NCBI RefSeq assembly: GCF_000685155.1
Contig: NZ_JMIY01000001.1
Coordinates: forward strand, 242,393 to 306,392
Direction: 5' to 3'
DNA from: Candidatus Methanoperedens nitratireducens
GTDB taxonomy: Archaea > Halobacteriota > Methanosarcinia > Methanosarcinales > Methanoperedenaceae
Length of the DNA: 64,000 bases
The first letter of the stretch is position 1. Every line of letters begins with the position of its first letter. Below the pieces are notes generated by a model that saw only the letters and a program-made list of their open reading frames with translations, was not told the origin of the DNA and made no database searches. The translations under genes were made by a program, and so were the position numbers. Positions 28,224-37,689 of the stretch are shown here, one piece after another.

Positions 28224-28436
28224 CTATCTTCTATCCATCAAAGGCTCCTCCAATGACGGAGAGTTTGTTACTGCTACCTGTGGAACAAATATGATATATG
28301 GGTTTGGTGGATATATTATAGATGCAGACACTCTTTCAGCAGACGGGGGTTCTGGTTGCGGATTAAGTGCCAGAGCAGGGGTCGCCATCACCATAATTAG
28401 CAAACAAATGCCGATTGTAATGTATATTTTTTTCAT
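28224..28436 (-). CDS. Small exported proline-rich protein
   Basis: A 70-residue precursor: signal peptide KKIYITIGICLLIMVMATPA ending ALA, then LNPQPEPPS and a short mature chain. The start ATG 28436 has AGGAGGTG at good spacing; a GTG three codons upstream is less likely. The NPQPEPP motif directly after the cleavage site is distinctive. Function unknown; a small secreted or surface peptide of about 45 residues. Confidence 0.6.
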   Translation of the reverse strand: MKKIYITIGICLLIMVMATPALALNPQPEPPSAERVSASIIYPPNPYIIFVPQVAVTNSPSLEEPLMDRR

Positions 28437-28574
28437 TTTTTGCACCTCCTTTTTAATAGCGTGGTTCTTGGGTTCTATGGTAGATAGCTATTTCTTTAAT
28501 ATTAGATATATTCCTTTCTGTATTTCATAAAAAAGGTGGCATGAGCAATTTGCTATGCCACAGAAGTCTGATTT

Positions 28575-29060
28575 TTAATCAATCTTTATGGATGTTCTCT
28601 TTGTGACTTCAGTTTTTGGCAGTCTTACTTCAAGAACTCCATGCTTATACGAGGTCTTTGATTTATCCGGGTTCACGGTTGATGGCAAAGTAATCGAACG
28701 ATAAAATCTTCCGACACTTCTCTCCCTGTATATATAATTCCCTTTCTCCTCTCTCTCTTCTTTTTCCTTCTCTGCCATTTCTGGCGCTTTTTCTGAGGAT
28801 ATTTCAAGCCTGTTCCCGGTAGCATAAACCTTGATATCATCTTTATCAAGACCTGGCACCTCAGCGGTAACGATAACCTCATCCTCTGTATCAAAGACAT
28901 CCACAAGTGGCTCGCGGTATTCAGCTCTCATCAGTCTCCTTTCTTCTTCTTCACCCCGGGGCGGCATACGTCTGCCTCTTCTTTCCCTTTCCCAGAAATC
29001 CTCCCACATTCTACTCATCTCCTCTTCAAAACGTCTGAAGTCTTCCTTCGGATCGACCAT
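28575..29060 (-). CDS. Small heat-shock protein, Hsp20 family
   Basis: A 161-residue chaperone that holds unfolding proteins. A charged N-terminal arm (RRFEEEMSRMWEDFWERERRGRR) precedes the alpha-crystallin domain from about residue 54 (EPLVDVFDTEDEVIVTAEVPG) to YKHGVLEVRLPKTE near the end, with a KRTSIKID tail. ATG 29060 has GGGAGG upstream and is preferred to the frame's first start at 29078. Length is typical. Confidence 0.9.
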   Translation of the reverse strand: MVDPKEDFRRFEEEMSRMWEDFWERERRGRRMPPRGEEEERRLMRAEYREPLVDVFDTEDEVIVTAEVPGLDKDDIKVYATGNRLEISSEKAPEMAEKEKEEREEKGNYIYRERSVGRFYRSITLPSTVNPDKSKTSYKHGVLEVRLPKTEVTKRTSIKID

Positions 29061-29127
29061 TATTAAAACCTCCCACATATGATAGGTCTGTGTACGATTG
29101 TACTTAAAATTAACTGTATCCGATCTA

Positions 29128-29201
29128 TGGGCCCGCTGCGATTTGAACGCAGGACCTCTCGGTTATCAGCCGAGCGCTCCACCTGGCTAAGCTACGGGCC
29201 C
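29128..29201 (-). tRNA. tRNA-Ile (GAT)
   Basis: A 74-base cloverleaf: acceptor GGGCCCG/CGGGCCC with discriminator A, anticodon arm CTCGG-CTGATAA-CCGAG giving GAT, T-arm CTGCG-TTCAAAT-CGCAG. No intron. Confidence 0.95.
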
Positions 29202-29372
29202 GGAACTATCGCCAATATAACGGCATGTGATTTAAATCTTATCTTTCACTGGACAATGAAACAACATCAAACGCTCAGGACAAAAGCCTGAGGGAGTTTA
29301 CAAATATATAGTTCAAATTCTTTTGAATCGACATATATGGTTTTATTTCATAAAGTTATATAAGCGATAATA

Positions 29373-30428
29373 ATGGAAACAAAGCTCTCATGGGTTAGCA
29401 GATATCTAACGCTCTGGATTCTTCTTGCCATGTCAGGCGGTGTAACGTTCGGGGCTTTATATCCCCAGATAGCCACTATCTTGGATGCTGTTCGCATTGA
29501 GCAGGTCTCTTTACCCATCGCCATCGGCCTTATATGGATGATGTACCCGCCACTTGCAGGTGTGAAATACGAGGAGCTCTCAGGAATGAGGAAGCAGGGG
29601 AAAGCCCTGGGTGCATCCGTTATCCAGAACTGGGTGATCGGTCCTGTCCTCATGTTCGCTCTTGCATGGATATTCCTCCCTGACCTGCCTGAGTACCGTA
29701 TAGGCCTGATAATAATCGGCCTTGCACGATGTATCGCCATGGTCCTTGTCTGGAACCAGCTTGCTGGCGGGGATAATGACCTGTGCGCTGTACTGGTTGC
29801 GATGAATTCTCTGTTTCAGGTGGCACTTTACTCTGTTCTTGCATACGCATTTATTACTGTATTATCAACATGGATAGGCGGTGTGGAGGGCGGCGCAGTT
29901 GTAGATATATCCATATGGCAGGTCGCAGAGGCTGTTTTCATATACCTCGGGATCCCCTTCATTGCAGGCATAGTAACGCGGTCTGTTCTTCTAAAAAGGA
30001 GAGGGAGGGAATGGTATGATAATGTATTTATGAGAAGGCTTGGCCCTACTGCGCTGATAGGACTGCTGTTTACTATTATCGTCATGTTCTCTTTGAAGGG
30101 AGAGAACATTGTTGATCTACCTTTTGATGTACTCAGGATAGCAATTCCATTAATTTTCTATTTCATTATAATGTTCGGCATCTCTTTTCTCATGTCACTG
30201 AGACTGGGTTTTTCCTATAATCACTCCACAACTCTTGCATTCACTGCCGCAAGCAATAATTTTGAGCTTGCGATCGCAGTGGCTGTTGCAGTGTTCGGGA
30301 TAGGCTCCAAGGTAGCCTTTGCTGCTGTCGTGGGGCCACTCATTGAGGTGCCTGTGATGCTGGGACTGGTTCATGTTGCAAGAAGGGTGAGCGTAACATG
30401 GTTTGATGAGAAGGGTTTACCGAAATAG
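29373..30428 (+). CDS. acr3: Arsenite efflux transporter, ACR3 family
   Basis: A 351-residue inner-membrane carrier with about ten membrane segments. GLARCIAMVLVWNQLA near residues 116-131 contains the conserved Cys120 needed for As(III) transport. The N-terminus (LSWVSRYLTLWILLAMSGGVTFG) and the loop AVFGIGSKVAFAAVVGPLIEVP are typical of ACR3. It stands alone: no arsR, arsC or arsA is adjacent. Confidence 0.9.
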   Translation: METKLSWVSRYLTLWILLAMSGGVTFGALYPQIATILDAVRIEQVSLPIAIGLIWMMYPPLAGVKYEELSGMRKQGKALGASVIQNWVIGPVLMFALAWIFLPDLPEYRIGLIIIGLARCIAMVLVWNQLAGGDNDLCAVLVAMNSLFQVALYSVLAYAFITVLSTWIGGVEGGAVVDISIWQVAEAVFIYLGIPFIAGIVTRSVLLKRRGREWYDNVFMRRLGPTALIGLLFTIIVMFSLKGENIVDLPFDVLRIAIPLIFYFIIMFGISFLMSLRLGFSYNHSTTLAFTAASNNFELAIAVAVAVFGIGSKVAFAAVVGPLIEVPVMLGLVHVARRVSVTWFDEKGLPK

Positions 30429-30825
30429 CTGTGGCATGTGCTGTGTTTGTAGCTGCGGGTTCTCAGCTATCATGGAGCATATAGTAAACTCACCGCAAAG
30501 TCAGCTATGAACCACAGTTCATAGATAACAATTAAAAAGGCGATTAACAACGAACTCAAAACGAACTTAAACGAACTCATGAGCCCGAGTTCGTTTAAGT
30601 TCATACCAGTTTGGTGTTTATATTAGCTGAACCACATACGGGTCTAAGATGCGATATATATTGAACTTTTTCATACTAGGACACAGAGGGCACAGAGGTT
30701 TTTTAAACACTTCTCTGTGTTCTCTGTGCTCTCCGTGATTTTAACTTTTCAGATAGGTTCTTAATACGGGTTATGATAAATTGTAGTAACGTTTAGTAAA
30801 AATAAGATATATATTTTAAGATATT
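30429..30825. other. Intergenic region dominated by dispersed repeat copy B
   Basis: No gene. It holds the repeat at 30534-30698 and, after it, simple CTCTGTG-type words (30690-30740), ending in A+T-rich sequence before the next gene. Confidence 0.5.
30534..30698 (-). repeat. Dispersed repeat, copy B (inverted relative to copy A)
   Basis: On the minus strand it carries the same core as copy A (GGTATGAA-like start replaced by AGTATGAAAAAGTTCAA, then GTGGTTCAGCTAATATAAA). Plus-strand half-sites are ACGAAC at 30550, 30561 and 30571 and GTTCGT at 30589, with a degenerate GTTCAT at 30599. The spacing and the central inverted repeat are preserved, so the half-site geometry is conserved between copies. 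Confidence 0.75.
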
Positions 30826-31812
30826 TTAGATAGAAAAGGAGCACGAAGAATTTTTTAATTCTTGCGTTGAATTAAGAAAACACTTTGTGTTATTTGGTGC
30901 GATGTAGAATAATTTTTCAGTATGTTTTCTGAAAGTTCCTAATATAGTATTGTTTCTAGATAGCTCATTCGTAACTTCAGCATGCAACATATAATTTCCT
31001 GGTTGTAAATTGGAAGTATTAATGTTCAAATACCATATACCTTCATAATTCTCTCCGAACATGAACGTATTATTTGATTGAGCTTCTTTAGTTCGATTTA
31101 TTGTAATATTATCAACGTACTGCTTAGGATTATCTGTAGCGTTGAATTTATATAATGTTATATAAATATAGTAATACGGGAAGCCTGTTTCTTTTATTAT
31201 GAAGGTTATAAAATCAGAGTTAGTATTTGATTGTGGAAAAACATCTATTGAATAAGAGTCCTTTAACAAGTATGTTGGCATCACTAGGAATGAATTAATA
31301 AAAAAAAGCAATGGAAAAGATAATATTAAACTAATAATAGCAACAAAAGATATATTGAAACAAAACCTACTTATTTTATTATCTATATTATATTGGTCTA
31401 TTTTTCTAAGTTTACTTATCTTATTATATGGGTCTATTTCTCTAAGATATGGTCGGAAAATCAGTATATTTAAGATTTTAGAACTATAAGTTAAAAATCT
31501 GCTCGTTAATTCATATTGGTTTAGTTTCAGCAATTTTTGTTCCAGAAACACTTCTAAGTCCTTAGATTCTGACACTTTTACAATAATCTCTATAAACTCC
31601 CTAAAATATGAATAGATATATGAAATAAGCATTTTAATGTAATCAGAAAACATTAAATAAAAAAAGAAAACTATTATTGCCGTCGTAATTAAATCATATT
31701 GGGAACTGGACAAAAAAAAGTTTTCTCGCTGATTTTTGAGAATAAAATCTAATAAAAGCTTAGAAAATATCAAAAAAGAAAAATAAATAGAATATTTAAA
31801 AGTATTTTTCAA
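30826..31812 (-). CDS. Unknown multi-pass membrane protein, A+T-rich
   Basis: A 328-residue protein with membrane segments near residues 5-22, 36-60 and 155-185, then a mainly beta extracytoplasmic domain (about 190-300) containing TINRTKEAQSNNTFMFGENYEGIWYLNI and NLQPGNYMLHAEVTN, like an Ig-type fold. The start is TTG, and the frame is open upstream to at least 31885, overlapping the end of the 92-residue gene, so the two may be one frameshifted gene. It is far more A+T-rich than its neighbours, suggesting transfer. No family recognised. Confidence 0.55.
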   Translation of the reverse strand: MKNTFKYSIYFSFLIFSKLLLDFILKNQRENFFLSSSQYDLITTAIIVFFFYLMFSDYIKMLISYIYSYFREFIEIIVKVSESKDLEVFLEQKLLKLNQYELTSRFLTYSSKILNILIFRPYLREIDPYNKISKLRKIDQYNIDNKISRFCFNISFVAIISLILSFPLLFFINSFLVMPTYLLKDSYSIDVFPQSNTNSDFITFIIKETGFPYYYIYITLYKFNATDNPKQYVDNITINRTKEAQSNNTFMFGENYEGIWYLNINTSNLQPGNYMLHAEVTNELSRNNTILGTFRKHTEKLFYIAPNNTKCFLNSTQELKNSSCSFSI

Positions 31813-31877
31813 TAAAAGTTGAGCAATTCTATTTAACCTTCTACCCCCATTTTTACCTGATACTAAATATCCTTTAA

Positions 31878-32156
31878 TTAATATAAATAAAACGTTGTCA
31901 AGAGTTCTATAAGCAAGAAAATTAACACAAAATAAACTAATGACTGAAAGTAATCATTTTGAGTGAGTATATTATTGTTGAGATAATCAATTAATTTCGA
32001 TAAAAAGAACCATGTTCCAGCCAATAAGGATATTGCAAGAGTTATCTGATTGAAATCATTAGAAATTCTTAACTTTTCTTTTTCAATCTGTAGCTTTTCT
32101 TTTTCAACTCTTTCGCTTTTTACTTGAAATCCTCTAATTCTCCGTGACCTTGCCAT
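31878..32156 (-). CDS. Small membrane protein with coiled coil
   Basis: A 92-residue protein: basic N-terminus (MARSRRIRGFQVKSERVEKEK), a Lys/Glu coiled coil to about residue 32, and two membrane segments (about 38-55 and 71-90). It is A+T-rich like the next gene, from which it is separated by 65 bases or possibly by a frameshift. Function unknown. Confidence 0.5.
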   Translation of the reverse strand: MARSRRIRGFQVKSERVEKEKLQIEKEKLRISNDFNQITLAISLLAGTWFFLSKLIDYLNNNILTQNDYFQSLVYFVLIFLLIELLTTFYLY

Positions 32157-32610
32157 ATAATAAGTTGCCTTTTCCTCGATACTTTAAGAATACAGGTTAG
32201 TATTTAATGCTTTTCTAAATATATTGAATAACTCCTCCCCTGATATCAACGATAAATTACCGTATATGAACCAAGACACAGCAACCAAAGTAATTATGAT
32301 GACTGCCCCCCACCCCAAAAGGAGCACGCAAAGCGAATGTGCGCCTGCCCCCGCGAGAACAGCCCTTAGGGAGGGGTCAAGCGCATGTACATGGTATGGT
32401 GACTTCAAACAATAGGTGTTGGGTGCATTCTGAGAATATCTTTGATGGACCTAACGATCATAAAACTAAAGATAGGGAACAATTAGTATTATCAATAGTC
32501 GTTCTCTGGAGCTTCTTCACTTTTCAACTTTTAAAAAATTCAATCCCATACGAGAATTAAAGCAATACTCTTTTATGACAGAAGAGATTATTGGATTTCA
32601 GTGAGGTGGA
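32157..32610. other. Intergenic region with no convincing gene
   Basis: A G+C-rich patch (32290-32400) lies in A+T-rich surroundings and could be a relic. A 74-codon minus frame (32184-32408) crosses it but has odd composition and no ribosome binding site that I can see. A plus frame (32339-32560) resembles a degraded transposase end only vaguely. Confidence 0.35.
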
Positions 32611-33480
32611 TTGGTAAGTTTGCTTAAGACATTTCAAGTTCTTGATTCATTAATATTTTCGAACTTATATATTTCTCTTGGAGCTATGAGCCTTAGCTAC
32701 GTTCTTTTCAAGCTCGCCGGAATCCCAGTAAATTATGTAATATTGGTACCGTTTTTTATTATATTTGTAATTTACACATTCAACGGGAAGACAGATACAA
32801 GAGAGGATGCATTAAGTGATTCAAAGAAATTCGGATTTAATAAATCGTACAACAGGTACTTCCTTGCATTTGCATTTGCAGGCTTCGGATTGTTAGTTGT
32901 ATTTAGTTTTATTAAAGGTGTAAAATATGGCCTGGAGGTTCTTGTGCCTTTTGTGATAGGTCTTCTATACAGCAGTAGAATTTCCTTAAAATCAAAAATG
33001 ATACGTCTGAAAGATATTCTTTTCTTTAAGAATTTTATTGTGGCCATTACATGGGCTTTTGTGACAGTAATAATACCAGCATCGTTCCTGAATATACCCT
33101 TTACACAGGATATATATTTACTCAGCTTCTTTATTTTCTCAATATTACTGATTGATGAGATATTTTTTGATATAAAAGATTTAAAAGGTGATTCAGAAGT
33201 AGGTACAAAAACAATACCTGCTATATATGGGATCTCATTCACAAATAAGCTTCTTTTTTTCCTGAATCTCACTTTTGTATTAATTTTAATTATTGGATAT
33301 TGGGTAGGAACAGTAGATACTTTTTTGGTTAAGATTGGTATTTTTAGTGCAAGCTATGGATTTCTTTATATGTTACTGTATAATTTAAACGTTATAGAGA
33401 TAAATAAATTATCCAATATTATTGTTGCTGGGCAATTTATCGCTGTTGGGTTTTTTGTATTTTTGATAACATCTCTCTGA
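32611..33480 (+). CDS. UbiA-family prenyltransferase
   Basis: A 289-residue integral membrane enzyme with about eight helices that transfers a prenyl group to an aromatic or lipid acceptor. The two Asp-rich motifs are NGKTDTREDAL near residues 54-64 and DIKDLKGDSEVGTKTIP near 187-203, as in UbiA. The start TTG follows GTGAGGTGGA. The acceptor is unknown; in archaea candidates are ether lipids, methanophenazine or quinones. No neighbouring biosynthetic gene indicates which. Confidence 0.75.
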   Translation: MVSLLKTFQVLDSLIFSNLYISLGAMSLSYVLFKLAGIPVNYVILVPFFIIFVIYTFNGKTDTREDALSDSKKFGFNKSYNRYFLAFAFAGFGLLVVFSFIKGVKYGLEVLVPFVIGLLYSSRISLKSKMIRLKDILFFKNFIVAITWAFVTVIIPASFLNIPFTQDIYLLSFFIFSILLIDEIFFDIKDLKGDSEVGTKTIPAIYGISFTNKLLFFLNLTFVLILIIGYWVGTVDTFLVKIGIFSASYGFLYMLLYNLNVIEINKLSNIIVAGQFIAVGFFVFLITSL

Positions 33481-33536
33481 TTGGGAAAAAGAAGGGACGA
33501 GCATATACAAAATAAACTCAGATGCTTAGCAATAAA

Positions 33537-33566
33537 TCCGCGTTCATCGGCGTTTATCTGCGGCTT
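33537..33566. repeat. Solitary copy of the CGTTCATCGGCGTTTATCTG repeat
   Basis: The sequence around GCGTTCATCGGCGTTTATCT matches the right end of the element at 5766-5795. Here it is alone, with no hairpin array beside it. Similar words occur in many prokaryotic genomes, so it is probably a short interspersed repeat. Confidence 0.5.
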
Positions 33567-33740
33567 TGATTTTTAATGGATATTTCGGCGATTTTAGAAC
33601 TTCGCTATAGTTGGATAATTTTTTGCGCTATTTTATGCTGCCTTTAATCCATTCCCCGCAATGTTTTTCTGTTTTCAAAGTGTTTATATAGGATAGAATA
33701 ATAAAGAAGCTGAAATTTGCAATAAAAGAGGTAATTTATA

Positions 33741-35930
33741 ATGGGCAGAAGAAAGAAAATGGTTGAACGTGTGACAACACTGATGGATAAACCAGAATTT
33801 ATCCGCAACATAGGTATAGTTGCGCATATTGACCATGGTAAGACGACATTATCTGATAATCTACTTGCCGGAGCAGGAATGATCTCAAAAGAACTGGCCG
33901 GCGAGCAATTATTCATGGACTTTGATGAAGAGGAACAGAAACGTGGAATCACTATTGATTCAGCCAACGTCTCAATGGTGCACGAGTATGAGGGCAAGGA
34001 GTACCTTATTAACCTTATCGATACCCCTGGCCACGTAGATTTCGGTGGTGACGTTACACGCGCCATGAGGGCAGTGGATGGCGCTGTTGTGGTAGTAGAT
34101 GCTGTCGAAGGGGCGATGCCGCAGACCGAGACCGTATTGCGCCAGGCATTACGTGAGAATGTAGTGCCTATACTCTTCATTAACAAGGTTGACAGACTTA
34201 TAATGGAATTAAAGCTCACACCGCAGGATATGCAGATACGCCTGGGAGCAGTTATTGATAAGATCAATAAATTGATTAAAGGTATGAAACCTGATAGCTA
34301 TGATGGGTTAAGACTGGATGCTGCTGTGGGGAAAGTAGCTTTCGGTTCAGCACTCAACAACTGGGCTATCAGCGTTCCTTTTATGAAAAAGACAGGTATC
34401 GGTTTTAAGGAAGTAATCGAATACTGCATGGAGGATCAACAGCAGAAACTTGCAGAGAGATGTCCTCTTCATGCTGTTGTGAATGATATGGTTATACGAT
34501 TCCTGCCAAATCCGGTTCAGGCTCAGAAAGAACGAATCAAGGTTATCTGGCATGGTGACAAGGGCAGCGAGATCGGAAAATCAATGGCAAATGTGGACCC
34601 CAACGGAAAAGTAGCCCTCATGATAACCGATATCAGTACAGATCCGCATGCAGGAGAAGTGGCTACAGGCAGGCTTTTCTCAGGCACACTTGAGCGGGGT
34701 AAAGAGGTTTATATCTCAGGAATGCCGAACCCGAACAGGATTCAGCAGGTAGGGCTTTTCATGGGCCCTGAGCGTATTGAGGTCGATAGGATCACAGCAG
34801 GGAATATCGTTGCAGTAACGGGTCTGGCTGATGCTATTGTGGGCTCTACCGCATCCACGGATAAGGCCATGGTGCCGTTTGAGAGTATCAGGCATGTCAG
34901 TGAACCTGTAGTGACAGTGGCAGTAGAAGCAAAACATATGAAGGATCTCCCCAAGCTCGTTGAGGTCCTGAGGCAGGTCGCAAAGGAAGACCCGACACTT
35001 AAAGTAACAATCAACCAGGAGACAGGAGAACATCTTTTAGCAGGAATGGGTGAGCTACATCTTGAGATCGTTGCCCATAGGATCCAGCGTGATAAACATG
35101 TAGAGATCACTACATCAAAACCGCTTGTTGTTTACAGGGAGACCGTTTCGGCCCATGCCGGGCCTGTGGAAGGGAAATCACCCAACCGTCATAACAGGTT
35201 CTATATCGAGATCGAGCCACTACAGCCGGCCATATTTGAACTCGTAAGAAATGGTGAGATCTCTATGAAGCAGCAGGAGGTAGAGCGCAGGGATATTCTT
35301 ATGAAGGCTGGTATGAGCAAGGAAGAGGCTAAAGGAATTACCCATATCTCTGAGAATAATATATTCATAGATATGACAAAGGGTATCCAGTACCTGAATG
35401 AGACAATGGAGTTAGTACTTGAGGGCTTTGAAGAGGTCATTAAGGGAGGGCCGCTATCAAGGGAACCTGTCATGGGCTTGAAGGTAAAATTGATGGATGC
35501 CAAGCTTCATGAAGACTCAATCCACAGGGGGCCAGCACAGGTCATCCCCGCATCAAGACAGGCTATCCAGGCTGCTATGCTCATGGCAGGAGCAACGCTT
35601 CTTGAGCCTTTCCAGAAGGTATTTATCCATGTGCCCCAGGAGCAGATGGGGGGCGCAATGCGTGAGATCCAGGGAAGGCGCGGCGCTATACTTGACATGA
35701 AAACAGAGGGTGACACGACAATCATAGAGGCAAAGGCACCTGTTGCACAGTTGTTCGGGTTTGCAGGCGACATACGCTCAGCCACTGAGGGCAGGGCGAT
35801 GTGGAGTACCGAGTTCCTCGGGTTTGAGCCCATACCTGCAAATATGCTTGCTGAAACCGTAATGGGTATACGGCAGAGAAAGGGTCTTAAACTTGAGATG
35901 CCAAAACCGAGCGACTTTATAAGTCCCTGA
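33741..35930 (+). CDS. fusA: Translation elongation factor 2 (aEF-2)
   Basis: A 729-residue GTPase that translocates the ribosome. G1 AHIDHGKTT at 28-36, RGIT near 69-72, DTPGH near 94-98, NKVD near 148-151. Domain IV has [14 protein letters not shown], in which His595 is the position converted to diphthamide. Length and domain order are standard for archaea. Not in the usual str operon with EF-1 alpha here. Confidence 0.96.
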   Translation: MGRRKKMVERVTTLMDKPEFIRNIGIVAHIDHGKTTLSDNLLAGAGMISKELAGEQLFMDFDEEEQKRGITIDSANVSMVHEYEGKEYLINLIDTPGHVDFGGDVTRAMRAVDGAVVVVDAVEGAMPQTETVLRQALRENVVPILFINKVDRLIMELKLTPQDMQIRLGAVIDKINKLIKGMKPDSYDGLRLDAAVGKVAFGSALNNWAISVPFMKKTGIGFKEVIEYCMEDQQQKLAERCPLHAVVNDMVIRFLPNPVQAQKERIKVIWHGDKGSEIGKSMANVDPNGKVALMITDISTDPHAGEVATGRLFSGTLERGKEVYISGMPNPNRIQQVGLFMGPERIEVDRITAGNIVAVTGLADAIVGSTASTDKAMVPFESIRHVSEPVVTVAVEAKHMKDLPKLVEVLRQVAKEDPTLKVTINQETGEHLLAGMGELHLEIVAHRIQRDKHVEITTSKPLVVYRETVSAHAGPVEGKSPNRHNRFYIEIEPLQPAIFELVRNGEISMKQQEVERRDILMKAGMSKEEAKGITHISENNIFIDMTKGIQYLNETMELVLEGFEEVIKGGPLSREPVMGLKVKLMDAKLHEDSIHRGPAQVIPASRQAIQAAMLMAGATLLEPFQKVFIHVPQEQMGGAMREIQGRRGAILDMKTEGDTTIIEAKAPVAQLFGFAGDIRSATEGRAMWSTEFLGFEPIPANMLAETVMGIRQRKGLKLEMPKPSDFISP

Positions 35931-35936
35931 TTAAAT

Positions 35937-37043
35937 TCAAATCTTCCATCGGCACGGAAACCTCAGACCCGAGAGTTCCGTGCATTTAACCCCTTTTTTC
36001 TGTATCAGGACTTTGAAGGTCTCACCCATCTCCATCATAAGGGTTTTTATCTGAAGCATTTTCTTCAGGTATTTTGTATAATCACGTTCCTGTAATCTTC
36101 TCAGGTAGTCTTCGATCCCTAGTCCAAGTAAGAAATGCGCCTGATCCGTAAAACCACATGGTTCTAATCCTTTTTTCCTGCCCCACATGGCCAGTGCAGA
36201 GAAGTTTACATGGGATGTGATATCCTGCTCTCCGATGCGCTCGTAGGGATTATCAGTTGCGATATGCTTATAATAGCACATAAGCGTCCCTCTGTTCCTG
36301 TAATCCTGGTAAAGCTCAGAAGAGGGGTAGCCGTAATCTATAGTAATGACAAATCCTCTTTTGAGGCAAGAGCCGATATCCTGGATCCATTCTATTGCAT
36401 CAAGGTTGATCTCTGTCCTGTATTCAGGAGGCAGAACAACTCCAAGATCGGCGAGGTAATCTTCTAACTTACCTGATGCGGATCTCAGTACCTCAAAAAA
36501 ACCCTCCTTACTGCTGTAATCAATAAAAACCTCCATGAGTTCCTCTTTCATTACAACCTGGTGGACAGGGAATGCATCAACCAGCTCATTGGAGAACACG
36601 CAGCCTGTCATTCCGCAAAGCTCTTTGATAGAATCGTACCAGCTTATTTTTTCTTCTTCACCCAGAAGCTTACTCTGCTCTTTACGCATTGCAGGGCTTT
36701 TCTCGATAATACAGTAATCAAGGTTATCATATAACTCTTTATTTCTTTTAAGATAGGTGAGGATATCCTGAGAGAGCAAACCTGTGCCTGCTCCCATCTC
36801 CACAACCGTGAACCTTTTTTCACCCAGGATCTGCCGCATCTCCTCAAGCTGCCTGCCGATCATTTCACCGAAGACAGGAGTTATATCTGGACTCGTATAG
36901 TAATCCCCTCTTTTCCCGATCTTATCTCCCTCTGAAGTATAGTATCCAAGCCCCGGGTAATACAGGGCTATTTCCATAAAATCACGAAAGGAGATCGGGC
37001 CGTTCTTCTGGATCTTCTGGATTATTATTTCGGATAGTGACAT
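35937..37043 (-). CDS. MidA/NDUFAF7-like SAM-dependent methyltransferase
   Basis: A 368-residue protein: N-terminal ISFRDFMEIALYYPGLGYYTS near residues 17-37, then the Rossmann SAM site VVEMGAGTGLLSQDIL near 99-114, and FSNELVDAFPVHQV near 149-162. Eukaryotic NDUFAF7 methylates an arginine of complex I; archaeal targets are not known. It converges on the EF-2 gene, six bases apart. Confidence 0.82.
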   Translation of the reverse strand: MSLSEIIIQKIQKNGPISFRDFMEIALYYPGLGYYTSEGDKIGKRGDYYTSPDITPVFGEMIGRQLEEMRQILGEKRFTVVEMGAGTGLLSQDILTYLKRNKELYDNLDYCIIEKSPAMRKEQSKLLGEEEKISWYDSIKELCGMTGCVFSNELVDAFPVHQVVMKEELMEVFIDYSSKEGFFEVLRSASGKLEDYLADLGVVLPPEYRTEINLDAIEWIQDIGSCLKRGFVITIDYGYPSSELYQDYRNRGTLMCYYKHIATDNPYERIGEQDITSHVNFSALAMWGRKKGLEPCGFTDQAHFLLGLGIEDYLRRLQERDYTKYLKKMLQIKTLMMEMGETFKVLIQKKGVKCTELSGLRFPCRWKI

Positions 37044-37077
37044 AGAATAGGGGTAACCAGATTATGGATTGATTTAA

Positions 37078-37689
37078 TCATAGATTAAACAATGCTCTCA
37101 AGGAATGGAATAGCGCAATATACGCAGCAAGCAGCAAAACAGTGTACATCAGGCTCTCCTTCCATTTATTGTTCCACCTTGCTCCAAAGAACACCCCGAT
37201 AATAAACCCGATTACATGGGATACATAGGCGACATTCCCCATATCTCCGTTCTGGATCGCGATTATATTAAATACAAAAAACAGGAGAGCCAGTGGCCCG
37301 ATTGGTGAGAGGAACAGAAATGAATAACCAGGGCGCCGAACGAGCAGAACAACTGCCATAATGGCAAATATGGCAGCAGATGCACCGACCATTTTGACAT
37401 TAGGATAGAAGGGTATGCTCAGGATAAACGAAAGTACGCCGCCTGTAAAGAATACCGTGGCTGTACGCAGTGCACCTACCTTTTCCTCAAGGATGCGGCC
37501 GAATATGTACAGGAAGAGCATATTGCCAATAAGATGAACAAAATTTGCATGTACGAAAATACCTGTTACCAGGGTATCATAATCTCCACGTAAAAGGGCA
37601 GCCTTACTGAAAGCAAGGTTACCTGGCGTACCCCATGCATATAAACTGAGAACCACGCTTAGTATTATCAGAAAATCTATTAGCTTCAT
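37078..37689 (-). CDS. Rhomboid-family intramembrane serine protease
   Basis: A 203-residue, six-helix protein. The rhomboid landmarks are HANFVHLIGN (His52 and Asn56, oxyanion-hole region), GASA with catalytic Ser104 (GxSA instead of the usual GxSG), and the catalytic His158 in SHVIGFIIG. It should cleave membrane-anchored substrates. Its start overlaps the malic enzyme stop by four bases, so the two are translationally coupled. Confidence 0.82.
   Translation of the reverse strand: MKLIDFLIILSVVLSLYAWGTPGNLAFSKAALLRGDYDTLVTGIFVHANFVHLIGNMLFLYIFGRILEEKVGALRTATVFFTGGVLSFILSIPFYPNVKMVGASAAIFAIMAVVLLVRRPGYSFLFLSPIGPLALLFFVFNIIAIQNGDMGNVAYVSHVIGFIIGVFFGARWNNKWKESLMYTVLLLAAYIALFHSLRALFNL

Noticed and set aside
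30690..30740. CTCTGTG/CACAGAG words near repeat copy B
   Set aside because: Such words are common low-complexity sequence in prokaryotic intergenic DNA; not counted as a separate element.
32184..32408. 74-codon minus-strand frame with a hydrophobic middle
   Set aside because: It spans a G+C-rich patch of odd composition, has no visible ribosome binding site, and cannot be supported as a gene.
33644..34267. 207-codon minus-strand frame
   Set aside because: Antisense to the well-supported EF-2 gene.
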